DNA from: Romboutsia sedimentorum
GTDB taxonomy: Bacteria; Bacillota; Clostridia; Peptostreptococcales; Peptostreptococcaceae
NCBI RefSeq assembly: GCF_030131845.1
Contig: NZ_JASKYM010000002.1
Coordinates: 62,001 to 126,000, forward strand
Direction: 5' to 3'
DNA: 64,000 nucleotides
The translations under genes were made by a program, and so were the position numbers. The notes beneath the pieces were generated by a model that saw nothing but the letters and a program-made list of their open reading frames with translations, did no database searches and was not told the DNA's origin. Positions 44,156-52,386 of the stretch are shown here, one piece after another. Positions within the stretch are counted from its first letter, which is position 1. Each line of letters starts with the position of its first letter.

Positions 44156-44749
44156 ATGAACTCGCTAAAGGATAGTAAGACTAAATTAAACTTAATGAGA
44201 GCTTTTGCAGGAGAAAGTCAGGCAAGAAACAGATACACTTTTGGAGCATCTCAAGCTAAGAATAAAAAATTGGCACTAATAGAACAAGCATTTATTTATA
44301 CAGCAGACCAAGAAAAAGCTCATGCAAAGGTATTTTATGATCATTTGAAAGAACTTTCAGGTGAAACTATACATATAGATGGAGGATATCCTGTAGAAAT
44401 ATATGATGATATAATACAAACGCTAAGAGCAGCTCAACAAGATGAGTACAAAGAATGGGAAGAAGTGTACAAAAGTTTTGCAAATACTGCTAAAGAAGAA
44501 GGATTTGTATCAGTAGCAAATAGCTTCGAAAAAATAGCAGAAATTGAAAAAACTCATGGAGACAGATTTGGTGATTTTGCACAAAAGTTAGAATCTAATA
44601 TGTTATTCAAAAGTGTTGAAGAAGAACAATGGATATGCTTAAACTGTGGCCATATACACAGCGGCAAAGAAGCACCAAATAATTGTCCAGTATGTTCTCA
44701 TCCACAGGGTTATTTTATATTGTATTCTAAATCACCTTTTGAAAACTAA
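44156..44749 (+). CDS. Rubrerythrin
   Basis: A 197-residue non-heme iron peroxidase that reduces hydrogen peroxide in anaerobes. The N-terminal ferritin-like four-helix domain holds diiron ligands in AFAGESQARNRY (about 16-27), DQEKAHAKVF (about 52-61) and the later EEGF and EIEKTHGDRF segments. The C-terminal rubredoxin-like site is CLNCGHIHSG...CPVCSHPQ (about 160-182). A GAGGAGG ribosome site precedes ATG 44156. It is a single gene whose end is followed by the promoter of the glucose PTS operon. Confidence 0.95.
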   Translation: MNSLKDSKTKLNLMRAFAGESQARNRYTFGASQAKNKKLALIEQAFIYTADQEKAHAKVFYDHLKELSGETIHIDGGYPVEIYDDIIQTLRAAQQDEYKEWEEVYKSFANTAKEEGFVSVANSFEKIAEIEKTHGDRFGDFAQKLESNMLFKSVEEEQWICLNCGHIHSGKEAPNNCPVCSHPQGYFILYSKSPFEN

Positions 44750-44798
44750 AAAATAATTTATCGTATAAAAATACATAAAGAAAGAGTTTTCAAAACAC

Positions 44799-44827
44799 TT
44801 GACAGGATTATACAATTATTATAAAAT
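44799..44827 (+). promoter_or_regulatory. Sigma-A promoter of the glcT-type operon
   Basis: TTGACA (44799-44804), a 17-base spacer and TAAAAT (44822-44827). The first RAT switch begins about 80 bases downstream. Confidence 0.8.
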
Positions 44828-44906
44828 TAATCCTATAAGATAGTAATATAAACATCTACTATAAAAGGGTAATACAAAAATCTACTTTAAAATAAATTTG
44901 AAAAAT

Positions 44907-44988
44907 GGATTGTTACTGATAGAGCAGGCAATACCTAAATTAGGATATAAGTTATTTTTGTATCTTAATTTAGGTATTTTATATTTTA
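44907..44988 (+). promoter_or_regulatory. RAT antiterminator/terminator switch 1, before the antiterminator gene
   Basis: A ribonucleic antiterminator sequence (44907-44935, core TTGTTACTGATAGAGCAGGC) overlaps the left arm of a terminator (AATACCTAAATTA 44930-44942 with TAATTTAGGTATT 44967-44979, then T-rich). Binding of a BglG/GlcT-type protein would prevent the terminator. Placed before the antiterminator gene itself, it implies autoregulation. Confidence 0.9.
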
Positions 44989-45035
44989 TATGATTTATTA
45001 AATAAAATTTCAAGTAAGGGTGTGAGTAAATAGAC

Positions 45036-45875
45036 ATGATTATTCAAAAAATTTATAACAACAACGTAGTATTGGTTATAGATAAAAAAAGTAAAAAGGA
45101 ACTAGTACTCACTGGCTGTGGAATAGGATTTCAGAAAAAAGTAGGAGAAGAAGTAGAAAAAGATAAAGTAGAAAAAAAGTTTATAACTGAAAATGAAACA
45201 TTAAAAAAGCAAATAACTAAATTGATAAGTGAAGTTGACGAAAATATATTTAACTTAAGTTCTAATATAATAGACTATGCAAAAGAATACTTATCATCAG
45301 ATTTAGATGATTATATATACGCTTCTCTTACAGATCATATAGCATTTGCATTTAAAAGACATGAAGAGAATATAGAAATAAAAAATGATTTATTATATGA
45401 AATAAAGAGAATTCACAAAAGAGAATTTGAAGTTGGAAAATGGGCAATAGAATACATAAATAAAGAATTTGGTGTTCAATTTTCAATAGATGAAGCAGGA
45501 TTTATAGCGATGCATTTAGCAAACGCAAATTATAAAGATAATATAAGTGAGTCATTTTTAATGACAAACATTGTCAATGAAATACTTGATATAATAAAAT
45601 CTTATTACAATATTGAGTTTGCAGAAGATGATTTTAATTATGATAGATTAATTACACATCTAAAGTTCTTTGCAAAGAGACTAATAAAAAAAGAACATAT
45701 AGAAGATAAAAATAATGGACTTATAAATATAATAAAGTTACAATATAGAAAACCCTATGATTGTTCATGCATAATAAAACAATTTATAGAAGATAATAAT
45801 GAGTATATAGTGAGTGAAGACGAACTGTTATACCTTACATTACACATTAATAAAGTTATATCAGCTATAACGTAA
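45036..45875 (+). CDS. glcT: BglG/GlcT-family transcriptional antiterminator
   Basis: A 279-residue RNA-binding regulator. The N-terminal CAT domain (about 1-55; IIQKIYNNNVVLVID...ELVLTGCGIGFQKK) binds RAT RNA. Two PRD domains follow (about 65-170 and 171-279) with the conserved phosphorylatable histidines in SLTDHIAFAFKRH, FIAMHLANA, LITHLKFFAKR and LTLHINKV. Phosphorylation by the glucose PTS normally inactivates it. GlcT assignment rests on adjacency to crr and ptsG and on a GlcT-like RAT before ptsG. The ribosome site (AAGGGTG) is unusually far, about 13 bases, from ATG 45036, which may keep expression low. Confidence 0.9.
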   Translation: MIIQKIYNNNVVLVIDKKSKKELVLTGCGIGFQKKVGEEVEKDKVEKKFITENETLKKQITKLISEVDENIFNLSSNIIDYAKEYLSSDLDDYIYASLTDHIAFAFKRHEENIEIKNDLLYEIKRIHKREFEVGKWAIEYINKEFGVQFSIDEAGFIAMHLANANYKDNISESFLMTNIVNEILDIIKSYYNIEFAEDDFNYDRLITHLKFFAKRLIKKEHIEDKNNGLINIIKLQYRKPYDCSCIIKQFIEDNNEYIVSEDELLYLTLHINKVISAIT

Positions 45876-45903
45876 AATTTAATACATACAAAACAAGCTA
45901 TCT

Positions 45904-46037
45904 AAAATTGTTACTGGTTGGGCAGGCAAGACTTAGGTTTATGAAAATATGTAATAGGTATAAATAATAACAATACTTTTTTTAAGATTGATATTTATAT
46001 CTGTATAATATTATATTTTTATAGATTTAGGTCTTTT
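45904..46037 (+). promoter_or_regulatory. RAT antiterminator/terminator switch 2, before crr
   Basis: A RAT-like core TTGTTACTGGTTGGGCAGGC lies at about 45908-45927, starting 29 bases after the antiterminator stop. Its 3' end (AAGACTTAGGTTTAT, about 45928-45942) can pair through several G-U pairs with ATAGATTTAGGTCTTTT (about 46020-46036). The loop is large, about 80 bases. It should gate read-through from glcT into crr. Confidence 0.78.
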
Positions 46038-46088
46038 TATATATTAAAATAAAAAAAATTATACAACAAATAGAAGGAGACAAATAAT

Positions 46089-46589
46089 ATGAGTTTTTTC
46101 AAGAATATATTCAAAGGAAATAAAGATGAAGTTAAGAAAGAACAAATAGCAGCATTAACTAATGGAGAATTAGTTTCAATAACTGAAGTTCCAGATGAAG
46201 TATTTTCAACTAAAATGATGGGTGACGGATTCGCTATGAAAACTACTGATGGAATAATAGTATCTCCAGTTGCTGGTAAAATAGGAAGTGTATTCCCAAC
46301 TAAACATGCTATAACAATAAACTCTGTAGATGGAAGAGAAGTTTTAATACATTTAGGTGTTGATACAGTAAAACTAAAAGGTGAAGGATTTGAATCTTTC
46401 GTAGAAGAAAATCAAGATGTTAAAGTTGGAGATAAATTAGTTAAGATGGATGTTGAATTCATAGAAAAAAATGCTAAATCGTCTATGCCTATAGTAATAT
46501 TTACTAATTTAGATGCATCAGAGAGCGTAAAAATACAAGAAGGTAGTGCAACTGCTGGAGAATTAAATAAAATAGAAATAATAAAATAA
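46089..46589 (+). CDS. crr: Glucose PTS enzyme IIA component
   Basis: A 166-residue IIA-Glc-type protein, phosphorylated by HPr and donating to the IIB domain of PtsG. It has EVFSTKMMGDGFAMKTTDG (about 37-55), SPVAGKIGSVFPTKHAIT with one active-site His, and VLIHLGVDTVKLKGEGF with the phosphorylated His near residue 90. It is a free-standing protein rather than a domain fused to PtsG. ATG 46089 follows AGAAGGAG. It is preceded by a RAT switch and followed by the separate ptsG leader. Confidence 0.95.
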   Translation: MSFFKNIFKGNKDEVKKEQIAALTNGELVSITEVPDEVFSTKMMGDGFAMKTTDGIIVSPVAGKIGSVFPTKHAITINSVDGREVLIHLGVDTVKLKGEGFESFVEENQDVKVGDKLVKMDVEFIEKNAKSSMPIVIFTNLDASESVKIQEGSATAGELNKIEIIK

Positions 46590-46617
46590 TTTGAATAAAA
46601 AAAATATAAAAAATATT

Positions 46618-46655
46618 GTGAAAATGTTTACAAAGAATTTGTCGTATGTTATACT
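46618..46655 (+). promoter_or_regulatory. ptsG promoter with overlapping CcpA-type site
   Basis: TTTACA (46627-46632), a 17-base spacer and TATACT (46650-46655). The -35 is inside GTGAAAATGTTTACAA (46618-46633), which fits the C. difficile CcpA consensus as I recall it, with about two mismatches. Confidence 0.65.
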
Positions 46656-46690
46656 TTAGACAGGAATTAAATAAATTAATAAGTAAGTAT

Positions 46691-46770
46691 AGCGTGTTAC
46701 TGGTAATGCAGGCATGGGCTAAGTTATTTATAGATACCTTGTGTAACTATAAATTGTTTAGCCCTTTTTT
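46691..46770 (+). promoter_or_regulatory. RAT antiterminator/terminator switch 3 (GlcT type), before ptsG
   Basis: The RAT GCGTGTTACTGGTAATGCAGGC (from about 46692) overlaps a strong terminator, GGGCTAAGTTATTTATAG (46716-46733) with CTATAAATTGTTTAGCCC (46747-46764) and six T. The GTGTTACTG...CAGGCATG form is close to the B. subtilis ptsG target of GlcT. Confidence 0.93.
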
Positions 46771-46846
46771 ATTGGGAAGTTATGTAATGTGATTTAAAAT
46801 TTTTAATAATCTTTTACATAAATGAAAATAATAAAACTGTGTAGTC

Positions 46847-46865
46847 GGTAAAAACGTTTTTACAA
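46847..46865. promoter_or_regulatory. Palindromic cre-like element just before ptsG
   Basis: TAAAAACGTTTTTA at 46849-46862 is a perfect palindrome within GGTAAAAACGTTTTTACA. It resembles a CcpA site. It lies downstream of the RAT switch and about 30 bases before the ptsG start, so it would act as a roadblock if bound. Confidence 0.5.
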
Positions 46866-46893
46866 AATTAAACAAAATAGGAGGAATAATAAT

Positions 46894-48552
46894 ATGCTTC
46901 AATACTTACAAAGAATTGGTAAAGCAATAATGCTTCCAATCGCAGCACTACCAGTTGCAGGTATATTACTAGGTGTTGGTGGAGCGCTACTTAACATAGC
47001 GAACTTACCTGATGCACCAGCAATATATCAGCCGTTAATAGCTTTTGTTGATATCCAAGCAATAACAATAATTTTAAAACTAATGCAAGGTATCGGTGAT
47101 ATAGTATTTGGTAACTTACCATTACTATTTGCAGTAGGTACTGCAGTTGGTCTTGCTAAGCAAGATAAAGGTACTGCTGGACTTGCTTCTGTATTTGGAT
47201 TCTTAATAATGAATCAGGTTATAAGTATATTACTAGGCTTAGGTGCTACTCCACTAGGTGTTTTAACACCAGATGCAGTACCAGCTCAATATGCAACTTA
47301 TGTAACTAAAACACTAGGAATATTTACTCTTAACATGTCAGTGTTCGGCGGTATTATAACAGGTATAGTAACATCTACATTACACAATAAATATTACAAA
47401 ATACAATTACCAGCAGTTATAGGATTCTTCTCAGGTTCAAGATTTGTACCTATCGTAGTTTCTTTAGCAATGGCAGTTACAGGTGTTATATTAGCTTACG
47501 CATGGCCATTTGTACAAGATGGAATCGCTTTAATAGCTTTATTTGTTAAAAATGCGGGACCAATTGGTACTTTCTTATACGGAGTAATCGAAAGATCATT
47601 AATACCATTTGGACTACATCATGTATTCTATACTCCATTCTGGTTTGGTTCTTTCGTAGATGGACAAGTTTTAGCAGATGGAGCTTGGCAAACAGTACAA
47701 GGTGCTAACTATGCATACTTTGCTCAATTAGGTCATATGAAAGATTTAGTTGGTGCTGATCCAGAAACTATGTCAAAAATAGTAGCAGGTTCAACAAGAT
47801 TTATGGCAGGTAAATTCCCATTCATGATGTTTGGATTACCAGCAGCAGCACTTGCAATGTATCATACAGCAGCAGATAACAAGAAAAAAGTTGTTGGAAG
47901 TTTATTAGTTGCAGCAGCATTTACATCATTCTTAACAGGTATAACTGAACCATTAGAATTTACATTCTTATTTGTTGCACCAGCATTATATGGAGTTCAC
48001 TGTTTAATGGCAGGTCTTTCATTCTTCTTAATGGACATATTTAATGTATTTATAGGTATGACATTCTCAGGTGGATTTATAGACTTCTCATTATTTGGAT
48101 TACTTCCTGCAGGAGCTGGAGTTCCAACAAAATGGTTTATGGTATTAGCAGTTGGAGCAGGATATGCAGTTGTTTACTACTTCTTATTCAAGTTCTTAAT
48201 ATTAAAATTAAACTTAAAGACTCCAGGTAGAGAGGGAGACGAAGAAGAAGCTAAACTTTACTCTAAAGCTGACTTTAATGCAACTAAAGGATCAAATGCT
48301 AAAGATGAAATAGTTGAAAATGCTCCACATGTAATCGCTGCATTAGGCGGAGGAGAAAATGCTGTCTCAATAGATGCATGTATAACTAGACTTAGAGTTG
48401 AAGTTTTAGATAAATCTAAAGTAGACAAAGCTAAACTTAAAGCATTAGGTGCTGTAGGAGTTATAGAGGTTGGTAATGGAATACAAGCAATCTTTGGAGC
48501 TAAAGCAGATGCATACAAACATGAGATAAACAAAATATTAGGAAGAGACTAA
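46894..48552 (+). CDS. ptsG: Glucose-type PTS permease, IICB components
   Basis: A 552-residue permease. The N-terminal IIC domain (about 1-430) has around ten membrane segments, with LQRIGKAIMLPIAALPVAG at the start, ERSLIPFGLHHVFYTPFW (about 238-255) and GITEPLEFTFLFVAPALY (about 349-366). After a linker, the IIB domain (about 465-552) carries the phosphorylated cysteine in SIDACITRLRVEV. No IIA domain is fused; crr supplies it. Specificity for glucose is inferred from overall type and the GlcT-like RAT. Other glucose-family members carry N-acetylglucosamine or maltose. AGGAGGA precedes ATG 46894. Confidence 0.94.
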   Translation: MLQYLQRIGKAIMLPIAALPVAGILLGVGGALLNIANLPDAPAIYQPLIAFVDIQAITIILKLMQGIGDIVFGNLPLLFAVGTAVGLAKQDKGTAGLASVFGFLIMNQVISILLGLGATPLGVLTPDAVPAQYATYVTKTLGIFTLNMSVFGGIITGIVTSTLHNKYYKIQLPAVIGFFSGSRFVPIVVSLAMAVTGVILAYAWPFVQDGIALIALFVKNAGPIGTFLYGVIERSLIPFGLHHVFYTPFWFGSFVDGQVLADGAWQTVQGANYAYFAQLGHMKDLVGADPETMSKIVAGSTRFMAGKFPFMMFGLPAAALAMYHTAADNKKKVVGSLLVAAAFTSFLTGITEPLEFTFLFVAPALYGVHCLMAGLSFFLMDIFNVFIGMTFSGGFIDFSLFGLLPAGAGVPTKWFMVLAVGAGYAVVYYFLFKFLILKLNLKTPGREGDEEEAKLYSKADFNATKGSNAKDEIVENAPHVIAALGGGENAVSIDACITRLRVEVLDKSKVDKAKLKALGAVGVIEVGNGIQAIFGAKADAYKHEINKILGRD

Positions 48553-48571
48553 TATTAATATAAAACAACAC

Positions 48572-48601
48572 AAAAACCTAGCGTATTCGCTAGGTTTTTG
48601 A
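48572..48601 (+). terminator. Intrinsic terminator after ptsG
   Basis: AAAAACCTAGCG (48572-48583), loop TATT, CGCTAGGTTTTT (48588-48599). Confidence 0.95.
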
Positions 48602-48677
48602 CATTTAACAGAAATAGGAGTATAATTATAAGATGAATTTAGTGATATAAATTACTTTGTTTTAAGAGGTGAAAAGT

Positions 48678-49892
48678 ATGGAAAATACAATAATACAACC
48701 AGTTTTAGTTGGTGGAGATATAAATTGCTATTCTGTTGCAAGAGCATATCATGAGGCTTATGGTGTTAAGTCAATAGCATTTGGAAGATATGCACTAGGA
48801 GCAACTAAAGATAGTAATATAATTGATTTTAGAATAGATCCAAAAATAACAGAAGAAAAAGAATTCATAGAAGTTTTATTAAAAACAGCAGATGAATTAG
48901 CAGCACCTAATAAGAAACTAATATTAATGGGATGTACTGACGAATATGCAGAACTAATAATTGACCATAGAGATGTACTAAAAGAAAAATATATAGTTCC
49001 TTATATAAATAGTGAATTAAAAAATAAATTAATAGAAAAAGAATTATTTTATCAAATGTGTGAAGAAAAAGGATTAGATTATCCAAAGACTTTCATATAT
49101 TCAAAAGGTGATAAAATAGAGCATTTTGGATTTAATTATCCAGTTATAATAAAACCTTCAGACAGTGTATTATACTGGCAGTTCCCATTTGAAGGAATGA
49201 AAAAAGCATATGTAGCTAATAATGAAAAAGAGTTTATAGAAATAACTAGCACAATATACAAAGGCAAATATGATAAAAATTTAATAATACAAGATTTTAT
49301 ACCAGGTGATGACTCAAATATGAGAGTTTTAACTTGTTATTCAGATCAACATGGAAAAGTAAAGATGATGTGCTTAGGACATGTATTATTAGAAGAGCAT
49401 ACTCCAAAAGGAATAGGAAATCATGCTGCTATAATAACAGAGTATGATGGACCTTTAATGGAAAAATTTAAAACATTCTTAGAAGATATAAATTATACTG
49501 GATACTCAAACTTTGACATAAAGTTTGATACTAGAGATAATACATACAAAGTATTTGAAATAAACCTAAGACAAGGTAGAAGTAACTACTATGTAACAAG
49601 CTCTGGAAATAATATAGCTAAGTATATAGTAGAAGATAGAGTATACAATAAAGAGTTAGACTTAAAAATCCAAAAAGATGAATTTTTCTGGCATGTTATA
49701 CCAAATAATGTTGTTTACAAATATGTAAAAGATACATCTTTAGTAAATAAAGCTAAATCTTTAGTTAGTCAAGGAAATAGTGCTACATCATTTGGATATG
49801 ATAAAGACTTAAAAGGAAACTTTAAGAGACGTTGGTATATACTTTTATACAGTATAAATCAAATGAAAAAGTTTAAAAAATACTGCAAATAG
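48678..49892 (+). CDS. ATP-grasp carboxylate-amine ligase of unknown substrate
   Basis: A 404-residue ATP-grasp ligase. It has an N-terminal pre-ATP-grasp Rossmann domain (PVLVGGDINCYSVARAYHE). The ATP-grasp core covers about 115-320, with YPVIIKPSDSVLYWQFPF, LIIQDFIPGDDSNMRVLTCY, GNHAAIITEYDGP and the Mg-binding FDTRDNTYKVFEINLRQGRSNYY. It would join a carboxylate to an amine using ATP. Start ATG 48678 is placed after AAGAGGTG; GTG 48669 is inside the site. An Asp/Glu racemase starts 15 bases later and murE soon after. By analogy with the D-aspartate ligase/racemase pairs of enterococci it could add an amino acid to a wall precursor, but this is inference. Confidence 0.85.
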   Translation: MENTIIQPVLVGGDINCYSVARAYHEAYGVKSIAFGRYALGATKDSNIIDFRIDPKITEEKEFIEVLLKTADELAAPNKKLILMGCTDEYAELIIDHRDVLKEKYIVPYINSELKNKLIEKELFYQMCEEKGLDYPKTFIYSKGDKIEHFGFNYPVIIKPSDSVLYWQFPFEGMKKAYVANNEKEFIEITSTIYKGKYDKNLIIQDFIPGDDSNMRVLTCYSDQHGKVKMMCLGHVLLEEHTPKGIGNHAAIITEYDGPLMEKFKTFLEDINYTGYSNFDIKFDTRDNTYKVFEINLRQGRSNYYVTSSGNNIAKYIVEDRVYNKELDLKIQKDEFFWHVIPNNVVYKYVKDTSLVNKAKSLVSQGNSATSFGYDKDLKGNFKRRWYILLYSINQMKKFKKYCK

Positions 49893-49907
49893 ATTGGTGA
49901 GATGACT

Positions 49908-50612
49908 ATGGAAACTAACAAGACAGTTGGAGTGATGGGTGGATTAGGTCCTATGGCTACCGTTTATTTTTATGATATGATAGTTAGAATGACAGATGCA
50001 AAATCTGATCAAGAACATATTGATATGATAATAACTAATCGTGCAACAACACCTGATAGAACTGATTATATAATTGGAAAGTCTCCAAAGAATCCTGTCG
50101 ATGTGCTTGTAAAAGACGCTAAAAAATTAGAACAATATGGGACAGATTTTTTAGTACTTACATGTAATACAGCACATTACTTTCATGAAAAAATAGCTGA
50201 AAGTGTAAAGATACCAGTTGTAAATATAGTAGAAGAGACTATTATATATGCAAAACAAAAAGGGTACAATAAGCTTGGAATACTAGCTACAACAGGAAAC
50301 ATACAAACAAAGTTGTATCAAAATATGTGCGAGAAGTATGGAATAGACTATTTAGTATTAGATGATAAAAGACAACAACATATAATGGATATTATTTATA
50401 AAGATATAAAGAGCGGAAAAAGTGCAGATATGGAAAAATTCAATAAAATTGTTGAGTATTTAAAAGAAAACAATTGTGATGGATCAATACTTGGATGTAC
50501 AGAACTTTCTATCTTAAAAAATGATAATAACTTAGACAATAAATTTTATATAGATTCTTTAGAAGTATTAGCTAGAAAAACTATAAATTTATGTGGCAAA
50601 AATTCTAAGTAA
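49908..50612 (+). CDS. Aspartate/glutamate racemase family protein
   Basis: A 234-residue cofactor-free racemase. It has the N-terminal VGVMGGLGPMATVYFYDMIV (6-25) and the two catalytic cysteines in VLTCNTAHYFHEKI (about 81-94) and GSILGCTELSIL (about 190-201), the aspartate racemase arrangement. ATG 49908 has GGTGAG at good spacing; ATG 49902 is too close. It is coupled to the ATP-grasp ligase and ends at a terminator before murE. It probably supplies D-aspartate (or D-glutamate), possibly to that ligase. Confidence 0.9.
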   Translation: METNKTVGVMGGLGPMATVYFYDMIVRMTDAKSDQEHIDMIITNRATTPDRTDYIIGKSPKNPVDVLVKDAKKLEQYGTDFLVLTCNTAHYFHEKIAESVKIPVVNIVEETIIYAKQKGYNKLGILATTGNIQTKLYQNMCEKYGIDYLVLDDKRQQHIMDIIYKDIKSGKSADMEKFNKIVEYLKENNCDGSILGCTELSILKNDNNLDNKFYIDSLEVLARKTINLCGKNSK

Positions 50613-50615
50613 ACA

Positions 50616-50648
50616 AAAAATAGAGTAGGTAAAACTACTCTATTTTTC
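50616..50648 (+). terminator. Intrinsic terminator after the racemase gene
   Basis: AAAAATAGAGTAG (50616-50628) pairs with CTACTCTATTTTT (50635-50647). Confidence 0.93.
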
Positions 50649-50756
50649 TAAAATTATTATAAAAATATTTGTATACTTGGTAAGAATATTCAATTAAAAA
50701 TAAAAAATATTATGTTATACTACATAATTAAAAGCAATAAACAGGAGGATTAGATT

Positions 50757-52256
50757 ATGAGATTATTAGAGATGATGAATGAAGTAGTATTTAATGCTAA
50801 TAAACCTTGGGATAAAATAAAAAATACACAAGTGAAAGACTTGGCATATAACTCTTCTAAATGTAGGGATGGATATATGTTTATAGCTATAAAAGGTGAA
50901 AGCTTAGATGGTCATAAATATGCACAAGATGCATATGAAAAAGGATGTAGAGTATTTATATTACAAGATGATGTGAAACTTAATGAAGACGCTATAAAAT
51001 TATTCGTTAAAGATAGCAGAATAGCTTTATCAAAAATTTCATCAAATTATTTTGGTAATCCTTCTAAAGAATTAAAAATTATAGGAGTTACAGGTACAAA
51101 AGGAAAAACTACTATAACAAATTATTTAAGTACAGTTTTAAACCATGCTGGATTAAATACTGGTGTGATAGGAACTAATGGAACTTTCTATAATGGAAAA
51201 GAAGAAAGAACAGCTAATACAACGCCAGAGAGTTATGAGTTACACAGAATATTTAGAGATATGCTAGATAGTGGAGTTAAATGTGTATCAATGGAAGTAT
51301 CATCAGGTGGATTAATGATGGATAGAGTTAAAGATATTAATTTTGACGTAGCAATATTCTCTAATTTATCACTAGACCATGTAGGTCCTAAAGAACATCC
51401 AACATTTGAAAATTACTTAGACTGCAAAGCTAAATTATTTACTTTAGCTAAGCATGGTATAGTAAATATAGATGATAAATATGCAAATCAAATAATAGAA
51501 AAAGCAACTTGTGATATAGATACTTTTGGAATAGAAAACAAAGGTGATATAGTAGCAAAGAACATAGAATATTCTAGAGAATTAGATTCACTAGGTGTAA
51601 GCTTTGATGTAGCAACTCAAAATGAAGAATTTAATACATATATATGCTCACCAGGGACATTTAGTATATATAATGCACTAGCTGTTATATCAGTTTGTAG
51701 ATATCTACAAATTGACCAAAATACAATGTTAGATGCTCTAAAAAGTGCTAAAGTAAAAGGAAGAGTAGAAGTGTTACCAGTTCTTGATTATGCAACTGTA
51801 ATAATAGACTATGCTCATAATGGCGTAAGTTTAGAAAATATATTACAAACATTAAAAGAATATGATCACAATAGATTGATATGTTTATTCGGATCAGTGG
51901 GAGGAAGAACAAAATTAAGAAGAAAAGAACTTGGAGATGTAGCATCTAGAGAATGTGATTTATGTATATTAACAAGTGATAATCCTGATTTTGAAGATCC
52001 AATGGATGTAATAAAAGATATAGCTGATTCATTTAAAAACTCAGAATGTGATTATATAGTAGAACCTGATAGAAAAGTAGCTGTTGAAAAAGCATTAGAG
52101 ATAGCTCAAGATGGTGATATGATAGTATTTGCAGGAAAAGGGCATGAAGAATATCAACTTATAAAAGGGGAAAATCTACCTTTTAGTGAAACAGAAGTAG
52201 CTATAAATGCAGCTAAAAGAATTATGGAAAATAAAGGTAAAAAACAACTTTCATAA
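50757..52256 (+). CDS. murE: UDP-MurNAc-tripeptide synthetase (MurE)
   Basis: A 499-residue Mur ligase adding the third residue (a diamino acid) to UDP-MurNAc-L-Ala-D-Glu. The N-terminal domain has DLAYNSSKCRDGYMFIAIKG. The central ATPase domain has the P-loop GVTGTKGKTTITNYL (about 108-122), NTTPESYELHRIF and DHVGPKEHPTFENYLDCKAKLF. The C-terminal domain has VIIDYAHNGVSLENIL and SDNPDFEDP. The specificity motif is DNPD at 408-411 rather than DNPR (meso-DAP enzymes) or DNPA (some lysine enzymes), so the diamino acid is not certain. AGGAGGA precedes ATG 50757. The gene is outside any division cluster and follows a ligase/racemase pair. Confidence 0.93.
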   Translation: MRLLEMMNEVVFNANKPWDKIKNTQVKDLAYNSSKCRDGYMFIAIKGESLDGHKYAQDAYEKGCRVFILQDDVKLNEDAIKLFVKDSRIALSKISSNYFGNPSKELKIIGVTGTKGKTTITNYLSTVLNHAGLNTGVIGTNGTFYNGKEERTANTTPESYELHRIFRDMLDSGVKCVSMEVSSGGLMMDRVKDINFDVAIFSNLSLDHVGPKEHPTFENYLDCKAKLFTLAKHGIVNIDDKYANQIIEKATCDIDTFGIENKGDIVAKNIEYSRELDSLGVSFDVATQNEEFNTYICSPGTFSIYNALAVISVCRYLQIDQNTMLDALKSAKVKGRVEVLPVLDYATVIIDYAHNGVSLENILQTLKEYDHNRLICLFGSVGGRTKLRRKELGDVASRECDLCILTSDNPDFEDPMDVIKDIADSFKNSECDYIVEPDRKVAVEKALEIAQDGDMIVFAGKGHEEYQLIKGENLPFSETEVAINAAKRIMENKGKKQLS

Positions 52257-52301
52257 TAAATATAGATATATAAAGCTTAGCAATTAAGTTAATAATAAGT
52301 T

Positions 52302-52336
52302 AGAAAAGAGAAGTTTTATTACTTCTCTTTTCTGTA
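52302..52336 (+). terminator. Intrinsic terminator after murE
   Basis: AGAAAAGAGAAGT (52302-52314) pairs with ACTTCTCTTTTCT (52321-52333). Confidence 0.88.
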
Positions 52337-52386
52337 TGTAAAAACAAAATTACTTATAATAATAAAAAACAGATAGAGGTGAATTT

